From: UBA6181 sp016934015
GTDB taxonomy: Bacteria > Bacillota_I > Bacilli_A > Acholeplasmatales > Acholeplasmataceae
Direction: 5' to 3'
Assembly: GCA_036584525.1 (NCBI GenBank)
Contig: JAZHDG010000017.1
Location: 1 to 6,767 of the forward strand
Length of the DNA stretch: 6,767 bases
Below are positions 1 through 6,759 of this stretch, piece by piece. Each line of letters opens with the position of its first letter. Position 1 is the stretch's first letter. The notes below the pieces were generated by a model that worked only from the letters and a program-made list of their open reading frames with translations, was not told the origin of the DNA and made no database searches. A program made the translations under genes and the position numbers.

Positions 1-169
1 CATTACGTGCAGCATCGTAATCCGCGTTTTCTGAAAGGTCACCTTGTGCACGAGCTTCTTTAAGTGCTTCTAGGTTTTCTCCACGTTTCACATCTTTTAA
101 ATAACTTAATTCCTGTTTGAGATTATCGACACCTTCTTGGGTCAATTGAAATGTTTGTTTGACTGCCAT
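1..169 (-). CDS. greA: Transcript cleavage factor GreA, N-terminal part (cut by window edge)
   Basis: First 56 codons of GreA, which enters the RNA polymerase secondary channel and stimulates cleavage of backtracked transcripts. Translating the minus strand from the ATG at 169 gives MAVKQTFQLTQEGVDNLKQE, then LSYLKDVKRG and the tip motif GDLSENADYDAA at 43-54. D44 and E47 correspond to the essential acidic pair at the coiled-coil tip (D41/E44 in E. coli). The remaining coiled coil and the C-terminal FKBP-like domain lie outside the window. A strong AAGGAGGA ribosome site is seven bases upstream, and a TATAAT box lies further up. It is the only gene here with its own intergenic space. greA is also the downstream neighbour of this block in Bacillus. 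Confidence 0.95.
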   Translation of the reverse strand, partial: MAVKQTFQLTQEGVDNLKQELSYLKDVKRGENLEALKEARAQGDLSENADYDAARN

Positions 170-175
170 GGATGT

Positions 176-183
176 TCCTCCTT
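176..183 (-). promoter_or_regulatory. Shine-Dalgarno of greA
   Basis: Minus strand reads AAGGAGGA, with seven bases between GGAGG and the ATG at 169. It is the best ribosome binding site in the window and fixes the greA start. Confidence 0.85.
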
Positions 184-196
184 AAATTTCTAAACT

Positions 197-225
197 ATTA
201 TACCTTATTTCTTATAGAATTGCTA
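197..225 (-). promoter_or_regulatory. Candidate sigma-A type promoter for greA
   Basis: The minus strand has a perfect TATAAT at 202-197, about 28 bases before the greA ATG, predicting a start near 190 and a leader of about 20 bases. The hexamer 17 bases upstream is TAGCAA (225-220), only three of six matches to TTGACA. A better TTGAAA at 235-230 is too far (27-base spacer). There is no TG extension of the -10 box. In AT-rich DNA a chance TATAAT is plausible, but this one sits in the only intergenic gap, where a promoter would be expected. It would let greA be made independently of the upstream operon. Confidence 0.4.
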
Positions 226-874
226 TGTTTTTCAAGTCTTTTTGATGAAGCCTATGGTCTGGCATCATCTGTCCCAAAAGATCATAAAATGCTTTTGAAT
301 GATTAAAAACTAAATGATGGGCATATTCATGATAGATGACATATTCGAGCTTAATGGGTGCCAATCGCGCTAGAAAAGTATTTAATGTGATCTCTTGATG
401 TTTTCGATGGTAACTTCCAAATTTTGATTTTAAATATTTTAGTTTATAAGGAAGTGGTTCAATCTGAAACTTTTGAATTGTTTGTTCGATATTTGGTTTT
501 AAGAGTTGAAGTTTTTGATCGAGTTCTACATAATAAATTCGCTTTTTAACTAAATCAAAATCTTCTTTTGCGTGATGCGCATAAACATCAGATCCTTCAA
601 TATAATACCTAAAATTACCTTTACTTAGATGAAGATTATAGGATTTACCCCATAACATGATGGTATCATTGGATTCTCTTTGGTAAAGACTAAGCTTCTG
701 ATAAATTACATCAAATCTATCTAAAATGAACCTTTCAATTTCTCGATCATTTAGAACCTTGAATGATGAGATATATAAGATTCCCTTTTTCATTCGAAAA
801 TATGTATGTTTAATACGTTTTTTAATTAAAACATAGGAAATACACTTTTCTTTTACACATATGGATTTATTCAT
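212..874 (-). CDS. YgjP-like (DUF45) putative zinc metallohydrolase
   Basis: Cytosolic protein of the YgjP/DUF45 family (zincin-like fold, M48-type HExxH). The biological role is unsettled; E. coli YgjP has been reported to hydrolyse UTP slowly to UMP and pyrophosphate in vitro. The 220 residues are normal for the family. The metal site is clear: HEYAH at 182-186 (H182, E183, H186) followed by the conserved NHSKAFY at 191-197 (third ligand candidate H192). Before it is the family element EITLNTFLARLAP at 161-173. The usual RWGSC element reads KFGSYH at 151-156, with W replaced by F and C by Y. There is no signal peptide or membrane segment. The start forms ATGA with trhP2 and has no good Shine-Dalgarno, so it is probably coupled. 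It occupies the place held by udk in Bacillus. The zinc-hydrolase call is firm; the substrate is not known. Confidence 0.87.
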   Translation of the reverse strand: MNKSICVKEKCISYVLIKKRIKHTYFRMKKGILYISSFKVLNDREIERFILDRFDVIYQKLSLYQRESNDTIMLWGKSYNLHLSKGNFRYYIEGSDVYAHHAKEDFDLVKKRIYYVELDQKLQLLKPNIEQTIQKFQIEPLPYKLKYLKSKFGSYHRKHQEITLNTFLARLAPIKLEYVIYHEYAHHLVFNHSKAFYDLLGQMMPDHRLHQKDLKNIAIL

Positions 875-2049
875 ACTTTACGTAACATCGCGTAAGGTTC
901 AACCGCGAATGGAATTTGGATTTTTAAAACTTGTTTGGGGTGTCTTGCAATTGGTGTCTCAACACCATCAAGATCAACCATAGAGGTTAATAAAAACTCA
1001 TGTTTTGAGCCATTGGGATGAAAAACTTCAATCTGATCCCCACATTCAAAATAATTTCGTTGTTCGATAATTGCTTCTTGGGTTTCAGGGTTATAAGACT
1101 GAACTAAGCCTATAAATGTTTGTGTGGGTTGTTCACTTCTTTGATTATAAAGCTGTTGTTCAATACCTGGCATTCCAGCAAAAAAGCCATAAGAAGCTTG
1201 TCTGTTTTCAGCTTTTTGAATTTCTTTTTCATAAATTGAAATATCGTCAATCTTTCCATCTCTTATATAATCATCAATGAGCTTACGATAGGTGCCAACG
1301 ACAGTTGCGATATAATGAAGACTCTTCATTCTTCCTTCGATTTTTAATGACTTCACGTTTGCATCAATAAGGCTTGGAACATAATCTAATGCTTCTAAAT
1401 CTTTTGATGACATTGAAAAATAATTTCCGTTCACAACTTCGTTATTTTTTGTAAGCGTATAATTCCAACGACATGAGTGTGCACATCCGCCTCGATTTGC
1501 ATCACGTTCAGTCATGTTATTTGATAAACTGCATCTTCCAGAAAATGACATACACATGCCACCATGAACAAACACTTCAATATCAGCTTCAACATTTTTT
1601 GTTAAATATTTAATTTCGTTCATATCGAGTTCACGAGCTAAAACAATCCGTTTCACACCTTTTTCATACCAATAATTTACTGCTTCTATATTGGTTGTCG
1701 ACTGTTGTGTCGATAAATGGACTTCTAAAGAAGTATGTTTTAACGCATGATCGATAATATAAGGTGATGCTGATATAATCGCATCAATCCCACAAGATTC
1801 AAGTTCTTTTAAATATTCGACTAAGCCCTCTAAATCCTCATTATGGGGAATAATATTTGTGGTCACATAGACCTTTTTATTCCGCTCATGTGCAAAATCT
1901 GCGGCTTCTTTAATATCCTTGATTGAAAAGTTTGATGCTCTAGCGCGAAGAGAAAAATTTTGTCCTCCAATGAAGACAGCGTCAGCCCCATATAATAAAG
2001 CAATCTTTAATTTTTCTAAATCACCTGCAGGTGCTAATAATTCTATCAT
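871..2049 (-). CDS. trhP2: U32-family Fe-S tRNA hydroxylation protein, TrhP2/YrrO-like
   Basis: Second U32-family protein, expected to be the Fe-S subunit of 5-hydroxyuridine synthesis on tRNA. The E. coli counterpart TrhP (YegQ) depends on Fe-S biogenesis and prephenate. The 392 residues are a little below Bacillus YrrO (about 420). The N-terminal barrel begins with the classic MIELLAPAGDLEKLKIALLYG and GADAVFIGGQNFSLRA (21-36). The U32 signature is at 158-176 (E158, F160, G163, C166, G171, C173, S176), followed by RGGCAHSCRWNY at 186-197. C166, C173, C189 and C193 are the candidate cluster ligands. SLKIEGRMKS at 234-243 is also typical, and the region from 310 on is the small beta-rich C-terminal domain. 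The ATG overlaps the trhP1 stop (ATGA) with AGAAGG seven bases before it. The stop TGA overlaps the next start. A protease role is unlikely despite the family name. Confidence 0.92.
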   Translation of the reverse strand: MIELLAPAGDLEKLKIALLYGADAVFIGGQNFSLRARASNFSIKDIKEAADFAHERNKKVYVTTNIIPHNEDLEGLVEYLKELESCGIDAIISASPYIIDHALKHTSLEVHLSTQQSTTNIEAVNYWYEKGVKRIVLARELDMNEIKYLTKNVEADIEVFVHGGMCMSFSGRCSLSNNMTERDANRGGCAHSCRWNYTLTKNNEVVNGNYFSMSSKDLEALDYVPSLIDANVKSLKIEGRMKSLHYIATVVGTYRKLIDDYIRDGKIDDISIYEKEIQKAENRQASYGFFAGMPGIEQQLYNQRSEQPTQTFIGLVQSYNPETQEAIIEQRNYFECGDQIEVFHPNGSKHEFLLTSMVDLDGVETPIARHPKQVLKIQIPFAVEPYAMLRKV

Positions 2050-2927
2050 ATGGACACCTTCTGTTTGTAGATGGTTTTTTTGTAGAAAAAACCTTCATCC
2101 CAAACCTCATTATAAGCTGTTTTTAGGTTTTCGATCTTTTCTTCATTTGTTGGATCTTTATATATTTTCGCAATTTCAAGTGCATAGGCTGAATCTTTAA
2201 AAATTGTATCAATGACAAGATAATCAATCATGGATGATAACTCATCAAGATGATTTAAAACATGCATCACATGACTACGAAAAACATGAGTCCCTGCATC
2301 ATCTTCTAATATTGGGAATGCTTCATCTTTTCGATTCTCTTCAATAATTTTTAAATCGTAATTTAAATGAAGTTGATCTTCAATTTCATATTGAGTCTTA
2401 AAATTCTTTGCGAGTTTACGCTTCGAATAAAACATATTTAAATGACCATGACCAATCATAAAAAGCTTCGTTTGTTTATGTTCTGATAATATTTTTAAAT
2501 CTTCAAAAGTAATCTCTTTTGCTGCATAAGCACCAAATATATGCTCATTGGCTAGCATGTTGAGATCATAGTAATTTGTTAGTAAAGTCTCTGGATGATA
2601 AACGACTTTATGACCTAGATTCAATTTCTTTAAGACTTGGAATACACCTAAATCACTTACGATAAATCCTGTGATTTTATCTGTTGGTAAGGTTAAGACA
2701 AATGATTTAAAGTCATGAAGTTGCTGATCCATCATGAGTTGGTTAGTTTGAATGAAAACTTCTCTTTTTAACTTAAATGCTTTTTCAATCATACTTTTCA
2801 TTTGATCATTACTTAATTGACACGCAAGTCTTGCACCAAATTGAGAAGGACCAAAAATAAACCCATCAACATAAGGACTTAAAGCATCCATATCTTGCAT
2901 ATGATTTAAAGTAATTAGTGTTTTCAT
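2046..2927 (-). CDS. trhP1: U32-family tRNA hydroxylation protein, TrhP1/YrrN-like
   Basis: Member of the U32 family, often labelled 'peptidase' or 'collagenase-like' by old annotation. In Bacillus, YrrN (TrhP1) and YrrO (TrhP2) are together required to form 5-hydroxyuridine at wobble position 34 of tRNA. The 293 residues are slightly shorter than Bacillus YrrN (about 309). The barrel-like pattern is visible: DGFIFGPSQFGARLA (21-35), REVFIQTNQL (55-64), VVYHPETLLTN (108-118) and MIGHGHLNMFYSKRKL (157-172). The C-terminus is the typical WDEGFFYKKTIYK. The protein has one cysteine only (C36). The two positions matching the first Fe-S cysteines of its partner are N164 and K171, so it cannot carry the usual four-Cys cluster. 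It probably acts as a complex with the downstream product. A strong Shine-Dalgarno precedes it, and both ends overlap neighbours as ATGA. Its short length and poor U32 match make the exact role an inference from context. Confidence 0.85.
   Translation of the reverse strand: MKTLITLNHMQDMDALSPYVDGFIFGPSQFGARLACQLSNDQMKSMIEKAFKLKREVFIQTNQLMMDQQLHDFKSFVLTLPTDKITGFIVSDLGVFQVLKKLNLGHKVVYHPETLLTNYYDLNMLANEHIFGAYAAKEITFEDLKILSEHKQTKLFMIGHGHLNMFYSKRKLAKNFKTQYEIEDQLHLNYDLKIIEENRKDEAFPILEDDAGTHVFRSHVMHVLNHLDELSSMIDYLVIDTIFKDSAYALEIAKIYKDPTNEEKIENLKTAYNEVWDEGFFYKKTIYKQKVSI
2057..2062 (-). promoter_or_regulatory. Shine-Dalgarno of trhP2
   Basis: Minus strand AGAAGG, seven bases before the ATG at 2049 and inside the last codons of trhP1. 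Of moderate strength, it supports the ATG in the ATGA overlap as the start. Confidence 0.6.
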
Positions 2928-3490
2928 GTTGTTCTCCTTTTCGAAACACTCATGCCATCGCCGACAGCATCGAATTGTGTTTGAAAATCCGGATGATTAA
3001 TTAAAAATTGCTTAAAACGTTCAATTTTTCCTAATAATTGTTTTGTGTGACGATTAACGTCTTCTTTTTTTAAATCATGAAATGACAAATTGTCACACAC
3101 AATCATACCATTTGGTTTTAAAAAAACTTGATAGATCTCAAAAAACTTTTGATACTGGGCTTTCGCGGCATCAATAAAAATCAAATCATAGATTTTTAAG
3201 TTTTCATAGGGGACTAAAGCATCATGTAAAATCACTTGAATTTGACTTTCATACCCGAATTTTTTAACATTATCTTTTGCAATATCTGCGAGTGTCTCAT
3301 TACGTTCAAATGTATCGACTTGACAACCAAAAGAAGCCATCTGTAAAGCGCTATATCCGATGGCTGTTCCGATTTCTAAAACATCTTTGACGTTGTTTAT
3401 TTCAATTAAGTTTTTTAAAAACAAAAGCCCATCATCATAAATAATGGGGATATGATGGTCTTTCGCATATTTTTTGAGTTCACTAAACAT
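2924..3490 (-). CDS. trmR: tRNA 5-hydroxyuridine O-methyltransferase, TrmR/YrrM-like
   Basis: SAM-dependent O-methyltransferase of the family-3 (YrrM/COMT-like) class. The Bacillus member TrmR methylates 5-hydroxyuridine at tRNA wobble position 34 to give 5-methoxyuridine. Seen here: SAM-binding motif I VLEIGTAIGYSA at 37-48, the acidic residue of motif II (FERNE, 61-65), FIDAAKAQY at 105-113 with metal ligand candidate D106, and CDNLSFHD at 132-139 with D133/N134. It ends with the typical GDGMSVSKR. At 188 residues it is about 25-30 shorter than Bacillus TrmR (about 217), with the loss at the N-terminus. The frame has a TGA two codons upstream of the ATG, so a longer N-terminus cannot be recovered. 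The start overlaps the DUF1292 stop (TAATG) and lacks a well-placed Shine-Dalgarno, so reinitiation is likely. The two U32 genes immediately downstream would make its substrate, which supports this over a generic catechol O-methyltransferase. Confidence 0.85.
   Translation of the reverse strand: MFSELKKYAKDHHIPIIYDDGLLFLKNLIEINNVKDVLEIGTAIGYSALQMASFGCQVDTFERNETLADIAKDNVKKFGYESQIQVILHDALVPYENLKIYDLIFIDAAKAQYQKFFEIYQVFLKPNGMIVCDNLSFHDLKKEDVNRHTKQLLGKIERFKQFLINHPDFQTQFDAVGDGMSVSKRRTT
2934..2940 (-). promoter_or_regulatory. Shine-Dalgarno of trhP1
   Basis: Minus strand AAAGGAG, six bases before the ATG at 2927. It lies within the final codons of trmR, where it encodes the Lys-Arg-Arg of the C-terminal KRRTT. 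It is strong and fixes the start. Confidence 0.75.
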
Positions 3491-3777
3491 TAAGCTTCAG
3501 TTTCTTCCTCTTCTTCATCTAAATCTATTTCATTATCATCATAATAAGATTGAAGTACTTTATCGAGCATATCCCATTCTTCATCGGTTTCGATATCTTC
3601 GAATGAACCTTCGTCATCAGTTTCACCTGGAATATATCTTGCTGCACTTACTTCATGTGTGTCGACAAATTCAAACACCACATAATTTTTTCCTTCGTGT
3701 TCATGTGTAAATAAAATTTCGCAGACGGATTCATTGCCGTCTTGATCTGTCACGATCATTTGGTTATCTTGTAACAT
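3490..3777 (-). CDS. yrzB: DUF1292 (YrzB-like) small acidic protein
   Basis: Small cytosolic protein of the DUF1292 family, function unknown. The 95 residues are about the same size as Bacillus YrzB. The family features seen are an N-terminal beta-rich part (MIVTDQDGNESVCEILFTHE, 7-26) and the conserved IETDEEWDMLDKVL near 62-75. It ends in a very acidic tail (DDNEIDLDEEEEETEA, 80-95). No signal peptide or membrane segment is visible. Its strong Shine-Dalgarno lies inside the end of ruvX, and its stop shares one base with the next start (TAATG). The gene nearly always sits after ruvX in Firmicutes, suggesting a role linked to RNA or translation, but that is only context. In Bacillus the following gene is mltG; here the tRNA methyltransferase follows directly. 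Confidence 0.9.
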   Translation of the reverse strand: MLQDNQMIVTDQDGNESVCEILFTHEHEGKNYVVFEFVDTHEVSAARYIPGETDDEGSFEDIETDEEWDMLDKVLQSYYDDNEIDLDEEEEETEA

Positions 3778-4192
3778 GGCTTGCTCCTTTATAATCTAAA
3801 TAATTTTGTAGTATTAATACAGCAGCGAGTTCATCTTTTTTCGCTTTCTGCTTACCTCTTTTTTCTGATCCTTTTGCCATTGTTTGTAACGCGGTTTTTG
3901 TTGATAATCTTTCATCCCACAATATACAATCAATACCTTTTTTCATCAATTCTTCTCGAAATGATTCACTAATCTTCCCTCGAATGCCAATATCGTTATT
4001 CATGTGTTTTGGTAAACCTAAAACAACGATTTTTGCTTGGTGTTCATTCACAAGATTAACTGTAAGTTTCAGTGCTTCCTCATAATCATCTTCCCTAAAT
4101 CTTAGTGTTGTTAATGTATGGGCGATAATCCCGGATTCACTAATTGCTACACCAATGGTTTTACTTCCTAAATCTAGTCCTAAATATGTCAT
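3764..4192 (-). CDS. ruvX: RuvX/YqgF family RNase H-fold protein
   Basis: Putative pre-16S rRNA nuclease of the YqgF/RuvX family, also proposed as a Holliday-junction resolvase; E. coli YqgF is linked to 16S rRNA 5'-end maturation. The 142 residues match the usual family length. Visible signatures are LGLDLGSKTIGVA at 4-16 (catalytic D7), LGLPKHMN at 58-65, WDERLST at 92-98 (E94) and KKDELAAVLILQNYL at 118-132 (D120). All three expected acidic active-site residues are therefore present. The start overlaps alaS as ATGA behind a weak AAAGAAGAA purine stretch, so translation is probably coupled to alaS. The last residues, KGASHVTR, are encoded by the ribosome binding site and first codons of the next gene, giving a 14-base overlap. 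In Bacillus a DUF965/IreB gene (yrzL) lies between alaS and ruvX; here it is absent. Confidence 0.95.
   Translation of the reverse strand: MTYLGLDLGSKTIGVAISESGIIAHTLTTLRFREDDYEEALKLTVNLVNEHQAKIVVLGLPKHMNNDIGIRGKISESFREELMKKGIDCILWDERLSTKTALQTMAKGSEKRGKQKAKKDELAAVLILQNYLDYKGASHVTR
3784..3790 (-). promoter_or_regulatory. Shine-Dalgarno of the DUF1292 gene
   Basis: Minus strand AAAGGAG, six bases before the ATG at 3777. It lies within the end of ruvX, where it encodes the Lys-Gly of KGASHVTR. It is strong and fixes the start, confirming the 14-base overlap with ruvX. Confidence 0.75.
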
Positions 4193-6759
4193 AATTCTTC
4201 TTTCATTGTTTCAATCATCTTATCCACAAGTGATAACTCTTGAGTACCACCTTGGGCAAACTGAGGCTTTCCGCCACCTGAACCTTTGGATAATTCTGCA
4301 GCAGTTTTAATGATACGATACGCATCATCATGAGCACTCTTACATAAGAAAGATGCCTTCTCATTCGTCACATTGACTAATAGAATGGTTTCTGCTTTTA
4401 TTCTATCATATATCGCATCAATCAGTTGTTTTAAAACCTTCGCATCTAAGTCATGTGTTTTAATGACTTGTTTCTTTGAATCAAAGTCAGAAATAAACGT
4501 ATCGACATGAGATAAAATTCCTTGTTCTTTATCACGTTGTAATTCTTTTTCAGTAGACTTAATAAACTCTTTTAATTCGAGAATATATTGACGATAATTA
4601 ACAACATCTAAATAACTTCCGAAAATTTCAGGTTTTTTAGGTGCTTTTATGGATGTATCTAGTCTTGATAATTTATCTGTCAATACATCAATTTCGTGAA
4701 CTAATGGTTCTAAAAAAATCATCATTTCTTTTTTAACATGCGAGCCAGTGACACCTTCCATACGATATGTGCCAGATCCTATGGATTCATAAGATCCAAT
4801 CGCGAAATCAATGATTTCTTTCGTGTTTTTAACGTGTGTCCCCCCACAAAGTTCCTTACTCCATCCCATGTCTACAACACGAACAATATCGCCATATTTT
4901 TCACCGAATAGCGCCATAGCACCAATTTTACGTGCTTCTTCAATCGGCATTTGATGAATAATGACATCAAGTGGTGTTTCTAAAATGTATTTTTTAACGA
5001 GTTTTTCAACTTCTAAGATTCTATCATCTGATTCATTTTCAAAATGGTTAAAATCAAATCGCCAGCTTTTTTCAGAGACTTGCGAGCCTTGTTGGTTCGC
5101 ATGTTTTCCAAAAATATCTTTAATAGCTTGATGAAACAAATGTGCTGCACTGTGGTTTCTAATAGTTCTTAAACGTTTTTTCGGATCCACAATTGCTAAA
5201 GCTTCATCGCCTTCTTCAAAATCAGCTTCAACGATATGAAGATGTTGTCCATTTGGCAATTTGATGACATCTAAAACTTCTAATCCATTAATAGTTCCAC
5301 CATCATGGACTTGCCCACCAGAGGTTGCATAAAAGGGTGTTTGATCTAAAACAATGCCGTGATCAAAAACTTTAATGACTTTCGCTTCAGCTTGTAAAGT
5401 ATCATAGCCAATAAATTTTGAAGGTTCTGTAAAGTTTAAAAATTGTTCATCTTGAGCTTTCATCGATCCATGGGATGTTCTCGCATTTCTTGACCGATTT
5501 TTTTGAGCTTCTAAAGCTTTATAGAAAGCATCAAGATCTACTTTTGATCCCTGTTCTTCTGCATATTCAATCGTCAGTTCAATGGGGAAACCATAGGTAT
5601 CATAAAGTTTAAATGCTGTTTCGCCAGAAATGAATGTGCCTTCTTTTTCAATAGCTTCCATTAAATGGCGTTCACCTTCATTAATCGTTTCTAAAAACTT
5701 TTCTTCTTCTTTTAAAATCAGTTTTTTCACAATGTCTCTTGTTTCGTATAAATTTTGATAGAAAACGCCCATAACATCAATGACATCATCGACTAGTAAA
5801 TATAAGAAAGGCTCTAAAAGTCCAAGTTTTCTACCATATTTCACAGCACGGCGTAATAATCTTCTTAAGACATATCCGCGACCTTCATTTGAAAGCATTG
5901 CACCATCAGATATCGCGAATGTTAAAGCCTTAATATGATCCGCAATCACTTTAAAAGCCATTTGGCCATCATAAATAATTCCTGACAACTTTTCAGTATG
6001 TTGAATGGTTGGTAAGAAAAGATCTGTTTCAAAGTTCGTTTTTGTTTTTTGAATCACACAAGCAAATCTTTCTAAACCAGCTCCAGTATCAATATTTTTT
6101 GATGGAAGTTCTGGATATTGTTCTCTAGTCAATCCGGGTTTTGAATTAAATTGTGAAAAGACGATATTCCAAATCTCAATATATCGTTCATTTTCAATAT
6201 CATCATGAATGAGTTCAACACCACGTGAGTCATATGATTCACCGCGATCAAAATAGATTTCCGTATCTGGGCCGCATGGACCAGGTCCAATTTCCCAAAA
6301 ATTATCTTCTCTTGGAATTAAATGAGAAGGATTTATACCTAATTTAATCCATGCGTCACGTGCCTCTGTGTCATCTGGATAATACGTCATATAGAGTTTT
6401 TCAATGGGAAAACCAAACCATTTAGGATCCGTTAATAATTCGTAACCCCATTGGATGGCTTCTTCTTTAAAATAATTACCAATCGAAAAATTACCAAGCA
6501 TCTCAAAAAATGTATGGTGTCTTGCTGTTTTACCCACGTGTTCAATATCATTCGTGCGAATACATTTTTGGACATTGGTTAATCTTGGATTGATTGGTTT
6601 TTCAGTGCCATCAAAATATTTTTTTAATGGTGCCACACCGGCATTAATCCATAAAAGTGTTGGATCATTTTGTGGAACGAGTGAAGCAGATGATTCCACA
6701 CGGTGACCTTTACTCTCAAAAAAGTTTAACCAAGTCTCTCTAATTTCTTTAGCTGTCAT
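4189..6759 (-). CDS. alaS: Alanyl-tRNA synthetase
   Basis: Cytoplasmic class II synthetase that charges tRNA-Ala with alanine and hydrolyses mischarged Ser/Gly-tRNA-Ala. The 856 residues are close to the usual full length of about 870-880. Residues 1-240 are the catalytic core: motif 2 region RHHTFFEMLGNFSIG at 80-94 and motif 3 GAGLERF at 226-232. Residues 240-450 are the helical tRNA-recognition part. The editing domain is intact, with YATSGGQ at 477-483 and the zinc ligands H536/H540 (HSAAH) and C638/H642 (CGGTH). The C-Ala (DHHA1) domain ends in the Gly-rich GSGGGKPQFAQGG at 826-838. The stop TGA overlaps the ruvX start as ATGA. The listed ATG aligns near the family start, but only 8 bases precede it and they show no Shine-Dalgarno. 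An NTG codon three codons upstream, cut by the window edge, could be the true start. In Bacillus alaS leads this same gene block. Any leader or T-box would lie outside the window. Confidence 0.97.
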   Translation of the reverse strand: MTAKEIRETWLNFFESKGHRVESSASLVPQNDPTLLWINAGVAPLKKYFDGTEKPINPRLTNVQKCIRTNDIEHVGKTARHHTFFEMLGNFSIGNYFKEEAIQWGYELLTDPKWFGFPIEKLYMTYYPDDTEARDAWIKLGINPSHLIPREDNFWEIGPGPCGPDTEIYFDRGESYDSRGVELIHDDIENERYIEIWNIVFSQFNSKPGLTREQYPELPSKNIDTGAGLERFACVIQKTKTNFETDLFLPTIQHTEKLSGIIYDGQMAFKVIADHIKALTFAISDGAMLSNEGRGYVLRRLLRRAVKYGRKLGLLEPFLYLLVDDVIDVMGVFYQNLYETRDIVKKLILKEEEKFLETINEGERHLMEAIEKEGTFISGETAFKLYDTYGFPIELTIEYAEEQGSKVDLDAFYKALEAQKNRSRNARTSHGSMKAQDEQFLNFTEPSKFIGYDTLQAEAKVIKVFDHGIVLDQTPFYATSGGQVHDGGTINGLEVLDVIKLPNGQHLHIVEADFEEGDEALAIVDPKKRLRTIRNHSAAHLFHQAIKDIFGKHANQQGSQVSEKSWRFDFNHFENESDDRILEVEKLVKKYILETPLDVIIHQMPIEEARKIGAMALFGEKYGDIVRVVDMGWSKELCGGTHVKNTKEIIDFAIGSYESIGSGTYRMEGVTGSHVKKEMMIFLEPLVHEIDVLTDKLSRLDTSIKAPKKPEIFGSYLDVVNYRQYILELKEFIKSTEKELQRDKEQGILSHVDTFISDFDSKKQVIKTHDLDAKVLKQLIDAIYDRIKAETILLVNVTNEKASFLCKSAHDDAYRIIKTAAELSKGSGGGKPQFAQGGTQELSLVDKMIETMKEEL

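Noticed and set aside
203..224. Small TTCT-ATA-AGAA hairpin at the ygjP stop
   Set aside because: A 4-base-pair AT-rich stem without a U-tract is far too weak for a terminator.
878..895. Palindrome TTACGTAA and a TTACG...CGTAA dyad at the trhP2 end
   Set aside because: The stem is only about 5 base pairs, it lies inside the last codons of trhP2, and there is no T-run. It is not a terminator or a convincing operator.
1919..2200. Plus-strand open frame of 93 codons
   Set aside because: It lies antisense across the trhP2/trhP1 junction. The product resembles no family, has no ribosome site, and both minus-strand frames there are well supported.
871..2927. Collagenase/peptidase U32 function for the two U32 proteins
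   Set aside because: Linkage to trmR and the Fe-S cysteines of TrhP2 fit tRNA hydroxylation. No protease active-site motif is visible.
3474..3710. Plus-strand open frame of 78 codons rich in His and Leu
   Set aside because: It is the antisense of the acidic DUF1292 gene; the His/Leu richness is the mirror of its Asp/Glu codons.
3781..3972. Plus-strand open frame of 63 codons with a hydrophobic product
   Set aside because: It lies antisense to ruvX, whose catalytic motifs are intact. Hydrophobicity is what the complement of Lys/Glu-rich AT-rich coding DNA gives.
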